In this document: in pieces, positions 25,085 through 36,312 of the stretch
Layout: every line of letters starts with the position of its first letter
How positions within the stretch are numbered: position 1 is the first letter of the stretch
From: Acheta domesticus
Taxonomy: Eukaryota > Arthropoda > Insecta > Orthoptera > Gryllidae
Reading direction: 5' to 3'
Assembly (NCBI GenBank): GCA_031308135.1
Contig: JAHLJT010009436.1
Location: 164,537,681-164,601,680 of the forward strand
DNA: 64,000 bases
Position numbers and translations under genes: made by a program
Notes under the pieces: generated by a model
Databases searched by the model: none
Seen by the model: the letters and a program-made list of their open reading frames with translations, nothing else
Told to the model about the DNA's origin: nothing

Positions 25085-26160
25085 GTACGAAACGTTACAG
25101 GGGGGTGGACTGGGGAATGGGCGGAGAAGGGAAGGAGTGGTTTAGGATTGTGCGAGGCGGTGAAAGGACGTTAAGTTGATAGTGCGTGGAAACGTAGGTA
25201 GTGGAGGAGTGAGAGGAAGTTGGTGGCGTTGCTGACGGAGGTAAGAAACGCTGGTGACAATGGTGGAGAGTAGAAGAGGCGTTGAAGAAGGCGAGATTGG
25301 CCCTTTAGACAGAAAGGCAGCGGTAGCTGTGTAGGTTAAAAGGCGTAACAGATGGTTGGCGCTTGTTTCGTTTGGCGTATGGAAGGCGACGGTGACGGAA
25401 GGGAAAGTGTCAGAGAAGAATCACATACGGAACGAATCTGGGAGGCGATTGTGTAGGAAAAGCATAAGCGTTAGAAGTATCAACTATAAGAAAGCCGCAG
25501 TGGTAATGATGATGGCAGAGATAGTGGCGTTTGCAATATTGGGAGTAGCGGGCTGGTGGCAGCAGTAGCAATGTTTGAAGGGGTTTACGGAAACAGGTAC
25601 GAAGGCGTGAGTGAGATGGCCAAGGAGGTGAAAGAGATAACTGTAGTGATAGCAGCAGTGATTGAGGACACGGAAAAGAAGAAAAAGGGAAAATGGATGA
25701 GTCGGGGGAAAAACGAAGATGGAGCAAAAGTCGTGATGAAGGCAGCGGCAATGGGGTGGTCGCCGAGAGAAGACAGGCAGCGACGGAGAGGCGACGGCGT
25801 CGGTTGCCGTGTAGGTGGAGGTCACAATCGGAGTTGCGGCTGTGGCGGAGGCAGGGAAACTCGGTGACGGAGAACGGAGGCGGCGAAGACGGCGCTAGTA
25901 GCGATGGTGGCTGCAGTGGGGAAGGCTGTAGTGGTGGCCCTGGTGTTGCCTTCGCTCAGCGACTGCGGAGGACCTCTGCGGAGATTTCTCATCGTTTGTG
26001 CTAGTTCACACACGGCACTCGGCGCTGCGGGAGAGAGGATTGGGGCGGGGTGGGGGCCGGGATGGAGCGGGTCGGAGGCGAGAGGAGCGGAGGAGGGCAG
26101 ATGTGGGCGGGGCAGCTGTGGAGCGGGAGGATGTGGGGTGGGGAAATGAAGAGCGGGGTG
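25085..26160 (+). other. Purine-rich GGTGGCGGAGG-type cryptic simple sequence
   Basis: About 1 kb rich in G and A with words such as GTGGCG, GAAGGCG and GGAGGC. CpGs are common. Open frames on both strands (up to 123 codons) have biased composition and no recognisable domain. Confidence 0.6.
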
Positions 26161-26186
26161 ATTGACTGTTGAAGATTCCGCGCATG

Positions 26187-26373
26187 CCAACAAGGATTAT
26201 TAGTCCCGTAAGTGTAGCGCATGTTTTTCCTCGCGATATGGTGGTGTTTCCCCGCAGAATGGCGAGATTCAGCGCCGGCCTTCCCCAACCAGGCATCTCC
26301 CACCAGCGGAGCACCGCGGGACAAGCTCTAAGATCCCGACCGGTCTCCCGGCATGTGTGGTGTGTAGTGCATG

Positions 26374-26411
<38 letters not shown>

Positions 26412-26545
26412 GGGTGAGGATAGGACAAGGATGAGTTAGGAAATATGGTGCATGGTCCGTGACCCGTTAAGGTACTGCTCCGGAATTCGCCTGGTTTTGA
26501 TTGCGAAAACCATGTAAAACCAATCAGAGCAGCAGGCCTCCAGAC
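26187..26545 (+). repeat. Dispersed repeat D, long copy with internal (TG)n
   Basis: Blocks in order are AGGATTATTAGTCCCGTAAG, ATGTTTTTCCTCGCG, ATGGCGAGATTC, CTCCCACCAGCGGAGCACC, (TG)n at 26375-26409, GGTCCGTGACCCGTTAAGG, then GGAATTCGCCTGG and GCGAAAACCATGTAAAACCA. A second partial copy is at 56851. The last block resembles a module I recall from many insect interspersed repeats. No function is assigned. Confidence 0.7.
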
Positions 26546-26560
26546 AGCGACTGAATTCGA

Positions 26561-26732
26561 TGGAGCGGGGTGATGTGGAGCGGGGTGACGTGGAGCGGGG
26601 TGACGTGGAGCGGGGTGACGTGGAGCGGGGTGACGTGGAGCGGGGTGAAGTGGAGCGGGGTGACGTGGAGCGGGGTGACGTGGAGCGGGTGACGTGCAGC
26701 GGGTGACGTGGAGCGGGTGATGTAGAGCGGGG
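26561..26732 (+). repeat. 15-bp minisatellite, unit TGGAGCGGGGTGACG
   Basis: About 11-12 units; the last few are 14 bp with one G lost (GAGCGGGTGACG). It starts within about 15 bp of the end of a dispersed repeat (26187-26545). The minus strand reads as R-H-P-A-P repeats and is not considered coding. Confidence 0.93.
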
Positions 26733-27879
26733 AGAGGAACGCGCATTAGGAAAGTCGCGCTCTGTCGGCGCACCCAGCGGCAGGGCTTTGCTCCTCTCTC
26801 TCTCTCTCTGAAGTGAGGAACATCCGACGGTGAGTGCTTCGGCTTCGGCCTTTGAGGTTGTCTAAATTCTTTATACATCAGAAGCAATTTGTGGTGGGTA
26901 AAAAGTGTTTGTGGAATTTAACTGCGGTCGGTTGACCCACTCGACCATTTAACACTTCGTTTTCGTTATTGCTATTTCTGCTTATTGTTGTATCACTGAA
27001 TGCTACGCAATCAATATAAAACCAACAGACCAACAGTGTCGCTGTAATTTTGCTGAAATTCTGAGAATCGTTTTCATATTTTTTTTATTTGGTAAAAGAA
27101 ATAATTGTAATTAAAATAAAATATAGTATATTTAGAATAATTGATATAAAAAATATTGTATTTGCACTATTGTTTGATCTTTATGTACAAAGTCTCCTTC
27201 ACATTGGTATTTTTTTAACTTTTCTGCTCTGGTTTGTAAGTTCAATACGAGAGTAACCAGTAATTACTCCGATAAACACGTTGCGTGATTAAGGGAAGTT
27301 ATTTCAGTTCAAATATTCTCACCATCATTAAGCCTGAAAGTGGAGAAACCAGCCGTCATTAATTCACAATGTTCTAGAATGTTGATAAGAGGACTAGCGG
27401 GGAGTAAAATAACTATGGGAATGTAACGGGATATTTCTTGTCTAACAGCGATTATTTATTTACAGCAAATTCGACGTAGTGCAATAGACATATCCGTAGT
27501 TGACACTAGTCTCCTGTGCTGAGAAGTTTGAAGGAAAAGTAATTGACGCTTTCCTACAGAACCAGGAAGCGAAATGTATGCGTCTGAGGAGAGCACGAGC
27601 TGTCCAAGGGTCGCACAAAGCACATATTAACATAACGTCAATGTTCTTGTCAGTCAGGTAGGTTTATAATAAAATGGAGATTGTGGGAAAGGTCAGGTGG
27701 AAATATCACCAGGCGGATTCTCAGTGGTAAAACGTGTGTTCGGGAAGGACGCGGCTCTGGTCTGAAGCGGTTCTCACCACACGGTTGGCGAAGTGCGTGA
27801 GGACGGCGTGTCGGAAATATCGGCGCGGTGACATGGCAGAGTTGCTGTGGAGGTGGTTTGTGGCAAGGGGAAGGCGTGG
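26733..27879. other. AT-rich sequence between two arrays
   Basis: A short (CT)n run sits at 26795-26810. Nothing else was recognised. Confidence 0.6.
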
Positions 27880-28205
27880 CGGGGATGGAAGAGAATCCAT
27901 AATGGGAATGGCATGTAGGGGAAGCCGTGGCAAGGATGGAAGGAAGAGATTCCACGATGGGATTGGCATGTAGGGGATGACGTGTCAGGAGTGGAAGAGA
28001 GTTCACGATGGGAATAGCATGTAGGGGAAGCCGTGGCAGGAATGAAAGAGATACCAAGATGGGAATGGCATGTAGGGGAAGGCGTGGCGAGGATGGAAGG
28101 AAGAGATACCATGATGGGAATGGCATGTAGGGGAAGGCGTGGCAGGAATGGAAGAGATTTCATGATGAAAATGACATGTAAAGGAAGACGTGGCGAGGGT
28201 GGAAT
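27880..28205 (+). repeat. 51/55-bp tandem array
   Basis: The word GGCATGTAGGGGA recurs at about 27910, 27965, 28016, 28067, 28122 and 28173, giving spacings of 55, 51, 51, 55 and 51. The 55-bp form carries an extra GAAG in GGATGGAAGGAAGAGAT. Each unit holds GGCGTGGCAGGAATGGAAGAG and CCATGATGGGAAT. Confidence 0.9.
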
Positions 28206-28731
28206 TGTGGATCCATGATGTGAATTGCACAGTATAGACAGGAAAGACTGTTCCTGGAATTCGTGCGCGGAAGGGCATGGCTGTGGCAGCGAATGGGGGC
28301 GAGGTGTGAAAGCGGACGAGGCAGGTAGGGGCGGCGGCGGCGGCTGCCGTGACCTCCGCGCTGCCGTGAGAGCAGCCCGTTAGCCCCGGCCGCACGCAGC
28401 GCCGCTGAAATTCGAATTGCCCCGCGGACTCGCGCCTTCTTATTAGACTTCGGCCCCGCGATACCCGTCACACGGCGCTCAAGGAGAATTATTGATACGC
28501 CGCCGAAGGATGAACTGCAAGGAAAATGAGTTTGGAAGTAGGTTTCGCGATGGTTCGTCAAAAAGTACATACGTTTATAGAAGGAAATGACGTGTTTTAA
28601 TTGCGAAATTGAGACAGATATTACGACACATTGTCTTTTAGCGATAAGTATCTATCTCATTGTACATTTTCGTGATTAGAAATTTATATTTATCTTTCTA
28701 TCGTATGTTGTAATCAGTATATATGTGCGTG

Positions 28732-28899
28732 TGAGAGAGGAAAAATATGAGGGTGTAATTGAAATCTTTGCTAATAATTTAATAAAACAATTATAATATA
28801 TAATTTTTACAAGAATTATAATGTTAACAATTATATATAGTTGTGATTTTAAATTATTAGCAAAAAAATCATTTATCCCCTCATATGTTTTCTCACCTT
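28732..28899. mobile_element. AT-rich MITE-like inverted repeat
   Basis: The left side GTGAGAGAGGAAAAATATGAG continues to CTTTGCTAATAATTTA. The right side TAAATTATTAGCAAAAAAATC runs to CTCATATGTTTTCTCAC, its complement with small gaps. The arms are about 60-70 bp around a TATAAT-rich centre, with no coding capacity. Confidence 0.75.
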
Positions 28900-29159
28900 T
28901 CGTTGAGCCCAAGAGCACGTTCTACGCACTCTTACATTTTAAATCTGTTGTTACTTATTTCTAAATCGTCAAAATGCTTTAATAATTGACCGTTAGACCT
29001 GTCTGATAGTGAATGAAAAGTTTTCACTTAAGTTCACTGAAAGGAAATTTCTGTGCGCCTATCTGATAACGAGTTTTCGAGATCCCAGGTAGCGCTAACG
29101 GTGTTTGCAAGTTTACCAGCGGGTCGCATTTGAATGGAGTTCAAGAAGTTGTAACCCAG

Positions 29160-30680
29160 GGCAGGGCGCTCCAAAAGGGAGTCTCAGAAGGGCAACCGGG
29201 CGACGCGGATAGGGCCGAGCGGGACGGACGGGGCGGGGAGGCGGGCTGAGTGACGTCGGGTCGAGAGGGCCAGACAAATGTAGGCGCAGTTTGCTCGGCT
29301 ATGATAGACGGGCGTGTGTACCTAGCAGCTTACGCCCCAGCGCCTTGTGAGGCTCGCTTCGCCCCCCCCGCCCCAAGCCTCGACGCCCCCCGCCCCCCCC
29401 CGCCACGCCTCGCGCCCCTCCCCCCAGGCCGCCCTTTGCTGTGCCACGCCCTCCACCCGTTGACCTCCGCACGCCGAAAGATCAACGCCTCCCGCCTCCC
29501 GCTGCCTCCGCCACCAGCCCAGCTCGCCGCCTCCCGTTCAGTATCGCCCTGCGCCTTGTCCTCCGCCCTTCCGCTGACCACACTTCTTCAGTCCCCTTTC
29601 CCCACGTGCCGCTTTGGCCCCCATTCTCCATGCTGTCCCTAGTGTCGTACGTTGCTACATTTTGATCACCCACTGCACCCTCAATCCCATCACCACGCCT
29701 TCCTTTCGACACTCAACCCTCTCGGTTTTCTGCACTTAACCTTTGCCATTCACAGATTGTTTTATGCCATTTGCTCTCTTCCCACTTCCACCACTCACCC
29801 CAAATCACCGCTGACATTCCCCGTGGACCGCATTGACGTTTTCCTGGTTTACATAAAACTCATCTCATGCTTCACTTGCCACAACCGCCCACCGCGTTGT
29901 CTTCATCACCGACAACTGCTTTCTTCCTGCCCTTTTCCCAACTCCCAGTCATCCACATCATCTCTTCCCTACCTCCCTCTTCCACACTCCGCCAAACCCT
30001 GTTGGACACCATTCCAGACGCTCACGCTGTCCTACTCTCTCTACAGTACCCTCTTCTTTTCTCCCAGCTCTGCGTCACCCGGCCACCTCTTGTGGTTCCG
30101 TACTTCCCTCAGTCACCAACGGCACCCGTCCGCCTCCTCTATTCTTTCCACCCGTGTCCCCGTCCCCCTGTCCGCCTCCTCCATTCTTTCCACCCGTGTC
30201 CTCGTCCCCCTGTCCGCCTCCTCCATTCTTTCCACCCCTGTCCCCGTCCCCCTGTCCGCCTCCTCCATTCTTTTCACCCCTGTCCCCGTCCCCCTGTCCG
30301 CCGCCTCCATTCTTTCCACCCGTGTCCCCACCCTGACCGTAAGTTTCACCACCGCCCGTGCTCAGCCCCGCACTCACCCGACCTCTCAGCTCCCGCTGTC
30401 TCACCTTGAGCCCGCCGTCGGACAACGTCCTCTCCACCGCTTCTTGCGCGGTGCTGCCCAGCCCGTGGAGCGTCCGCCCCTGCACAAGGAGATTAGTGTA
30501 TTCTGGCGCGCAGGGCAGTGCAGGGCAGGGCCGAGCCGGGGCTAGGCTAAGCGGCCTCCGAACGCCCATGCCGTCCGCTCGGTTGTTTGCCGCTCGCACC
30601 TTCAAAGCCTCTCGCCCGGGACGCGCGCGCACGACGCTGCATCGCTCTGCCTTGGAGATGGCGCTCGGCTGTTAGCTATC
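29160..30680. other. GC-rich, C-skewed block surrounding the 42-bp array
   Basis: C-rich CpG blocks lie at 29340-29580 and 30340-30660. A 297-codon + strand frame (29652-30545) crosses the 42-bp array. Its composition (Ser, Pro, Leu, His) and the repeat make it unlikely to be coding, and I recognise no domain. Confidence 0.5.
30128..30337 (+). repeat. 42-bp tandem array
   Basis: Five units contain CCGCCTCC, CCATTCTTTCCACCC and GTGTCCCCGTCCCCCT. The period is 42 bp, a multiple of three, so both strands remain open. The strand is pyrimidine-rich. Confidence 0.93.
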
Positions 30681-30824
30681 AGACATGAATGTTGAAAAAT
30701 AGTTCTCGAAATGTTACTTCAATTGGTTGTCGGCGCTTTAAACGGTACATTAGCCTTTTTGATTTATTGTCTCGATTTTTTGTTGTCCCTCTTTCTCACA
30801 TTGGTTGCCATTTTTCTAATTTTT

Positions 30825-30995
30825 TCTCGTTCTCTCTCTCTCTCTTTCTCTCTCTTTTCTCCTCTCTCCTTTCTTCTCTCTCTTCTCTCACTTCTCTCTT
30901 CTCTATCTTCTCTCACTTCTCTCTTCTCTCTCTTTTCTCTCTCTTCTCTCCTCTCTCTTTTCTCTCTCTTCTCTCCTCTCTCTTTCTTTTGTTTG
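30825..30995 (+). repeat. Polypyrimidine CT/TTCTCTC tract
   Basis: About 170 nt almost without purines, built from TCTCTCTTCTCT-like words with an irregular period near 26-30 bp. Confidence 0.9.
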
Positions 30996-33900
30996 AGTTT
31001 CCTCCCTCGGTGAGTGTCTTTCTTACTGTGTGTGTCTCTGTTTTTTCGCTACGTGTGTCTGTCTTCCTCGTAGTCTCTCCTTACACTCTCTACACCTCCA
31101 GTCGTGCTCCAGCCTGGCATTAGAAGCGAGCCGCGAGGTAGAGCGAAGAGATAGGGAGGTAGCAACGCGTGAGAGGTCCGTTGTCCAGTGAAAGCGTACA
31201 CTTCCTCAGCCGGCGTCATTTGGAAGTTTTACCGCCAGGTGTAAAGCGACCTCCTGAAACACTATTGATCACGTGACTAACGATTTTATATGGTCGTAAT
31301 GAACGAAGTTCAGAAGAGTTTTAACAATTGCAACATTGCTTTATGTATTGTAACAAAAGAAGCATTTCAAAGCATTGAACAAAGTAGTTGCTGAATATAT
31401 CAGAGTGTAGGCTCCTGGTGAGACATTTGAACCGCGATACAAGTCAAGAGTATAAGAAATCTACATTGTGCGTGGTGTTTTAGATTTTGTGGCCCTCCGT
31501 GATGAGAATGCTATCTGGACCTTTTTTTCGCGAATTTCTTACTTGTCACCTTTCCAGCATTCTCCGTTAATTCTTGCCAGAGTTGTGGAGGTAAGGAATA
31601 ATTGTAACTGCCTCACATACGAGTCCGTATAAGTTAATTCCTTATGCCTAAGGTAAGACGTTATCACTTCAAGGTCCGTCATGTGACTGTCAAAGAATTA
31701 CGCCTGGCGGTAGTATCCCTAGGATCTCCTAAGTATCTGTGCTTAGGATGCAGCGTCTCCAGGACAACCAAGTAGATACGGTCTGCAGCCCGTTCTCTTA
31801 GGAACTGACTGCTTTTGATATCTTTGTTGATTGGTAGGAAAAAACAAAGTAAAAGGGGTCGAGCAGGACAACTAGTGTATTCCTCCTGGAAGTAACGTCC
31901 GTTACTTTGCCTCTGTTGAAAATACGCGATCGGCGGAAAGTTGCGGACTTGCAGCCACACACTCTATAATGTTTGTATTTAAAAAATAGAATATTGACGT
32001 GGAAACCTTTTTACTGATAGCGACATCAATAGTAGTTGCAAGAGCGCAGAAGGAAGATCACATCTTCTGTTGGTGTTTCAGGGAAAACGATATAGCACGA
32101 GCACTTCTCCTCTTCTTCCATTTTATTTTCTCTAGTACTTTTATCCCTTTTTGTGCTATTCGCCATCGAATCATTCCGTGTATTGAGTGTTCATTCTGTA
32201 TCATTCTGGATGATGCATCAGTTGCTTTCAGTATTGCTATCCCATTAAATGTATCCAAAAATGATTGATCGATGATGAAAAAAATGATTTGTCGATGCTT
32301 ACAGAAGTACAAATTACTGCAAAAAGAAATTTATATATTATTTTATAAAATATTATGTTGAAAATATAATATTTTAATTCAGTATTTTGCTTAACTTTTA
32401 AGCATTTTTATACCTCGTTTCACGTTACCAGTTTATTGTCATTAAATTTTAACTCTTTTCTGTCTTTTTTAGAAACTGTAACAATAACAACTCACACACT
32501 ATCACTATTCAATTACGAGGATGATGTAATGATACAGAGTTGTTTTTGTGTTGTTTTTCTTTGTGTTGTGAAATATTTTTATTTCCTTATTTATCTTAAA
32601 TTAGCTCCCTATTTCAATTATTTATTTGAAGTGAAATGTTATCATACAACTTTGAAAGATATTGTTTGGAATTCGAACAAACAAGCGAGCTGGGTTTGCG
32701 TTCCACTTGTAGCTGTCGAATAACGCAAACAGTTCAATAACCTCCATTTGTTTTGCATTTGCCGCATTAGCCATGTTTCAAAAATTGTCCCAAAGGCAAA
32801 CAATATGACAGATTTACCGTATCTCATCCTTTTATATAAATACGGTTCGTGCTAGCAAACATTTGACAGAGCTGAATTTTAATTCTTAACACATTACAGG
32901 GACTGAGCTTACCAAAATTCGATGGTAGGTTTCATACTTTTGGTAGGTTTGTGATAATTTCAAGAGTGTATAACACATTCGCTTATGATATTTAGTAACG
33001 TACATGGAACGTTGTTTTGGATGACCAACGATGAAGAAGTACATTAAAGATACAACAAATACGCATAGTACCGTATTGAAATAATCAATAAAACTGTATT
33101 CTTCAGATTTAAAAGTATCTTAAACATTATGTTTTATAAATGGCTGAAAGTTATAATTGCCATGAATTATTATTTGCTTCTGGATAAACAGGTATGAAAT
33201 AAGATGTTCGTGTATGTTCACGTTTGTACCAACATCGTTGTCATATTCATTATGAACATATTTTTAGTGTTTGAATAAAGAAGTTCTCAATCTCTATTTT
33301 AATTGTTAATCAGGATCATGGAAAGTGTTTTACTCTTTTATGTAACTCTGTGCAGTCTCTTAATGTGATCAATGATTAAATTTTTAGCATCTTCAATAAA
33401 GGGCATTCTTTAAAATGCTTTATTTTTAGGACATCTTTTGAAATATCAAACTTACTAATAATATTAAAAGACGTAAATAAATGTTCATTTCATATCTATG
33501 TGAGTTGGGCCATCCCTTCGACATTGCACATCTCAAATGTAATATAAGTCTGTCGTAAAGGAAAAAACAAACTGCTCTTGAAGTTTGGTCTTAGATGAGA
33601 ATGATTCATATAATTTAATGAAATGGCTCATAACAAATTACCCTTTTGGAAAAGAAGATATATTACCAAGCTTCCAGAAGTTCGTTATTAATGACATCTC
33701 ATTTTTTACAACCGAAACTCGAGCAAGAAATTTGACGCGAAAGCAAGATAGAAATGAAGTAATAGTAATGTCATTTCTTTTGCCGAATTGAGTCCTTATC
33801 CCATTAAACAATTCATTTCAAATCTAAAAATTTCATTTCAAAATTCATTTCGTTACGCTATTTTTTAATACAAGTGATTTTATTTAACAACGAAAAACAA

Positions 33901-34329
33901 GTCACCGTATACTTACACATTGATTTTGTAGTACATGAATTTACAGAGCTAATGATTTCTTTGATTACCTACAAAATGTTATTGAGATACACTGTAGGCA
34001 CATTTGAATAACATCTATTAATTTTACGATTTGCTTGTTCAGTCCATTTATAGTGTGGCTTCGCATAAAGTACTTAAAGACTGTTTACTAACTCGCCAGC
34101 TACGTATTCACATAGTAAAGAAAAACTATAATAGTGTAGTAGTAGAATGCTGTGTTTTTGGTCAAAAAAACATTTTTGTGATATCCATCGAGTGGATAAA
34201 TCTCCTTGACACATGTTTTATATTACTTACATTAAGACATTGGGAAGACGGAATTCAGGTTTTGTGAGTTCTTCATACCGTAAATTTCATTTACCGCAAA
34301 ACGATTGTCTCTCTATCCTTCTGTGGTCA
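30996..34329. other. AT-rich sequence, nothing recognised
   Basis: A 93-codon minus-strand frame (31679-31960) and a 68-codon + strand frame (33585-33791) are unrecognised. Confidence 0.55.
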
Positions 34330-34678
34330 ACAGCTAGTGTCCCTTTTCGAAAATTACAAAAGAATAATACAACAGTAGGGTATTGATAATATATTATTTT
34401 CCTTAATGAAATCTGTTTTTAAAAATTAAATTTTTATATAAGACCAGATACAATTTTTAGAAAATGTGAATAGTTTTCATGTAATATTTGCTTGAAGTAC
34501 AGACAATTTATAAAAAAATGTTCAAAAGGCTCCTAATGTGTGTTTAAAATGTTTCTTCGGATGGAGCAAAGGATGCGTAAAATGGGGCAGTTTCATTCTC
34601 GTTAAACTCCCTTGATTTTCGAAAATTTCAAATGTTTCAAATAATACGAGAAACTATATGATGTGGTAGCACCACTAG
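34330..34678 (-). mobile_element. Family A element, short terminal fragment
   Basis: The right end, TAATACGAGAAACTATATG then GTAGCACCACTAG at 34678, matches the terminus of the copy at 52-53 kb (TAATACGGAGAAG then GTAGCACCACTAG). Inside, TTTTCATGTAATATTTGCTTG resembles the 52.8 kb segment TTTCATGCAATATTTGCGTG. The orientation is the same as the 52 kb copy. Only about 350 bp remain. Confidence 0.55.
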
Positions 34679-35589
34679 TTGAATAAATGAATTGGGGTTA
34701 CTATTTTAGCGAGTCTCTAACGGACTAGTTGAATTATTTATAAATTAAGTACATTTTCCTTCATTTAACGATTTGATTAATAGAAAAAAGGTGTAATTAA
34801 ATGATTTTAATCGAAATACTGTTGCACTGATGCATTTTTTAGTCCTGTTGTATTTGAGATGTAGTAACTCCAAATTATTTTTTTAACACTCGTGTCTAAA
34901 TCAATCATGTTGGTGACATGCAAATAAATACCAGCGGGAACGATGTATTGATCCTACACTCACCTGAGGTAAATATTTAATGAATTATAATGTTTTGTTA
35001 ATATTTGCACAGTGATTATTGCTGGTCCGATGACTTATGTTCGTGATTTTCCTATCAATTTATCTGGTGGTCAGTTAACAGAATATCACGCAACGTGAGC
35101 TGCTGATGCAATTGATAGAGAGCACACAGCGGAGAATATGATTAAATTATGTAACACACTTTTTGTTCTTGCCAAGTGAGGGAGATTTCCTGCTATCTTA
35201 TGCTCTACACATTGCAGACAATAGCAATGAAACTTTCCAAAGTTTCCTTTTGTACTCAGAAAAATGAGTTTCGAATGTTGCATTAATACATGGAAGTACA
35301 TGGTAAAACATGTTAGTGATGCACGAACATGTAGATCAAACGTGTTTATTTATACTTTAACAGAACACACTATATTTAGAAATGTGTGTTTCGTCTATAT
35401 TTTGCGTGTGTAGCACTTCACTTTCCCGAATCAGTGCAACTGCATCTTGCGTTGGTTGCTCAAACTTTGAGATACAGTCTTGGGAGCGCGGGAAATTTTT
35501 ATTAACGAATGGTCTTTCTCCTGACATTGCTGCATGTAAGGAGAAAGTGTGTGTGTGTAAGTGTGTGTTGGTGCGAGGAGCCGGAAGGG
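34679..35589. other. Intronic-looking sequence before the dpr exon
   Basis: AT-rich until about 35480, then a GT-rich stretch (35547-35575) about 30 bp before the acceptor. The rise in GC towards the exon is abrupt. Confidence 0.6.
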
Positions 35590-35605
35590 GCTGACGTTTC
35601 CACAG
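35590..35605 (+). promoter_or_regulatory. Splice acceptor of the dpr exon
   Basis: A short pyrimidine stretch ends in CCACAG at 35605, followed by ATGGTGTTCCAGGTG. The polypyrimidine tract is weak and interrupted by GACG. The alternative acceptor TTCCAG at 35617 is in the same frame. The residues MVFQ before VSWVRHRD resemble the sequence I recall before this motif in Dpr relatives, so the upstream AG is preferred. Confidence 0.65.
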
Positions 35606-35828
35606 ATGGTGTTCCAGGTGTCGTGGGTGCGCCATCGCGACATCCACCTGCTGACGGTGGGGCGCTACACCTACACGAGCGACCAGCGCTTCCGCGCCAT
35701 CCACCACCCGCACAGCGAGGACTGGACGCTGCAGATCAAGTACCCGCAGCACCGCGACACGGGCATGTACGAGTGCCAGATCAGCACCAACCCGCACATG
35801 AGCCATATGATTCACCTCGAGGTGGTCG
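35606..35828 (+). CDS. dpr: Internal exon of a Dpr-family Ig-domain cell-surface protein
   Basis: This internal exon of 223 nt encodes about 74 residues: the C-terminal half of the first V-type Ig domain of a Dpr protein. Dpr proteins are neuronal surface molecules that pair with DIP proteins during synaptic partner choice. Visible landmarks are VSWVRHRD with the core Trp near residue 7, HLLTVGRYTYTSDQRF at residues 14-29, EDWTLQIKYPQHRD at 38-51, and the F-strand motif DTGMYEC ending in the second Ig Cys at residue 57. The G strand MSHMIHLEVV closes the domain. The partner Cys must lie in an upstream exon outside the window. The acceptor is TTTCCACAG at 35605; a second AG at 35617 would drop only four residues. 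The donor is GTGAGT at 35829. The entry phase is 0 and the exit phase is 1, so the next exon should complete a Glu, as in the family's VVEP. From memory, the MSH-IHL strand resembles the dpr8/9/21 subgroup; the exact paralogue is not certain. About 71 of 74 third codon positions are G or C, unlike the AT-rich surroundings. Confidence 0.92.
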
Positions 35829-35834
35829 GTGAGT
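35829..35834 (+). promoter_or_regulatory. Splice donor of the dpr exon
   Basis: The sequence GTCG followed by GTGAGT is a full-consensus 5' splice site and interrupts a codon after its first base. It lies only 34 bp before a long (AAT)n microsatellite. Confidence 0.85.
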
Positions 35835-35861
35835 ACCCGGCCTTTTGCCTTCTTTTTGTAT

Positions 35862-35862
<1 letters not shown>

Positions 35863-35910
<48 letters not shown>

Positions 35911-35911
35911 G
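35863..35911 (+). repeat. (AAT)n microsatellite beside the dpr donor
   Basis: About 16 perfect AAT units start about 34 bp after the splice donor and run directly into a retrotransposon fragment. Confidence 0.95.
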
Positions 35912-36261
35912 TTGCGATCAAAACGTCGTTACCATGGAGGCAGCGAAACGTCTTAAATACAAGAGTTAGGAAATCGAGATAAACCGAATGTGGGGCGTAA
36001 AAGCACAGGTCGTCCCGATAGTTATCGAAGCTCTGGGATTTGTTCCTCAAAATTTGTGTAAGAACGTGACTAAATTTCCAGGTGATTCAAAAGATTGGGA
36101 AGTGCAAGTAATTGCTTTATTTGAAAACAGCCCACATTTTGCGCAAAGTATTGTTGAGGCACCGACAGTCCCTAGATCTGCTCCTTAGGTAGCTCGTTGC
36201 AACCTGGAGTAGATTTTATACTCAGCCAACTCATAACATCTTAACATGTTTAGTCTTGATG
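35912..36261 (+). mobile_element. LINE fragment, C-terminal tail of ORF2
   Basis: The + strand frame reads EIEINRMWGVKAQVVPIVIEALG followed by VPQNLCKNV. This matches the conserved tail found after the reverse transcriptase in many animal non-LTR elements, of the form RMW-VKTxVIPVVIGALGTIPKNL (recalled family knowledge). One in-frame stop lies just upstream, after KYKS, so the copy is dead. The coding-like part ends near 36188 and a short 3' untranslated stretch follows. The fragment has (AAT)n on both sides. The right-hand array is probably the element's own simple-repeat tail. Confidence 0.75.
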
Positions 36262-36269
36262 TAGTAGTA

Positions 36270-36310
<41 letters not shown>

Positions 36311-36312
36311 TT
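36262..36312 (+). repeat. (TAG)n(TAA)n tail-like microsatellite
   Basis: A run of GTA/TAG units passes into about 15 AAT units, then TTTTTATTTCAATCTGG. The sequence to its right, read on the minus strand, ends AAATAAAAATTATTATT, like a LINE 3' end. The array may therefore be the shared tail of two elements meeting tail to tail. Confidence 0.8.

Noticed and set aside
29652..30545. 297-codon + strand open frame
   Set aside because: It crosses the 42-bp array and C-rich sequence; no domain, and low-complexity composition throughout.
35382..35604. Upstream extension of the dpr reading frame as coding
   Set aside because: The frame upstream of the acceptor reads through GT-rich intron with no Ig features; the exon start fits the CACAG acceptor.
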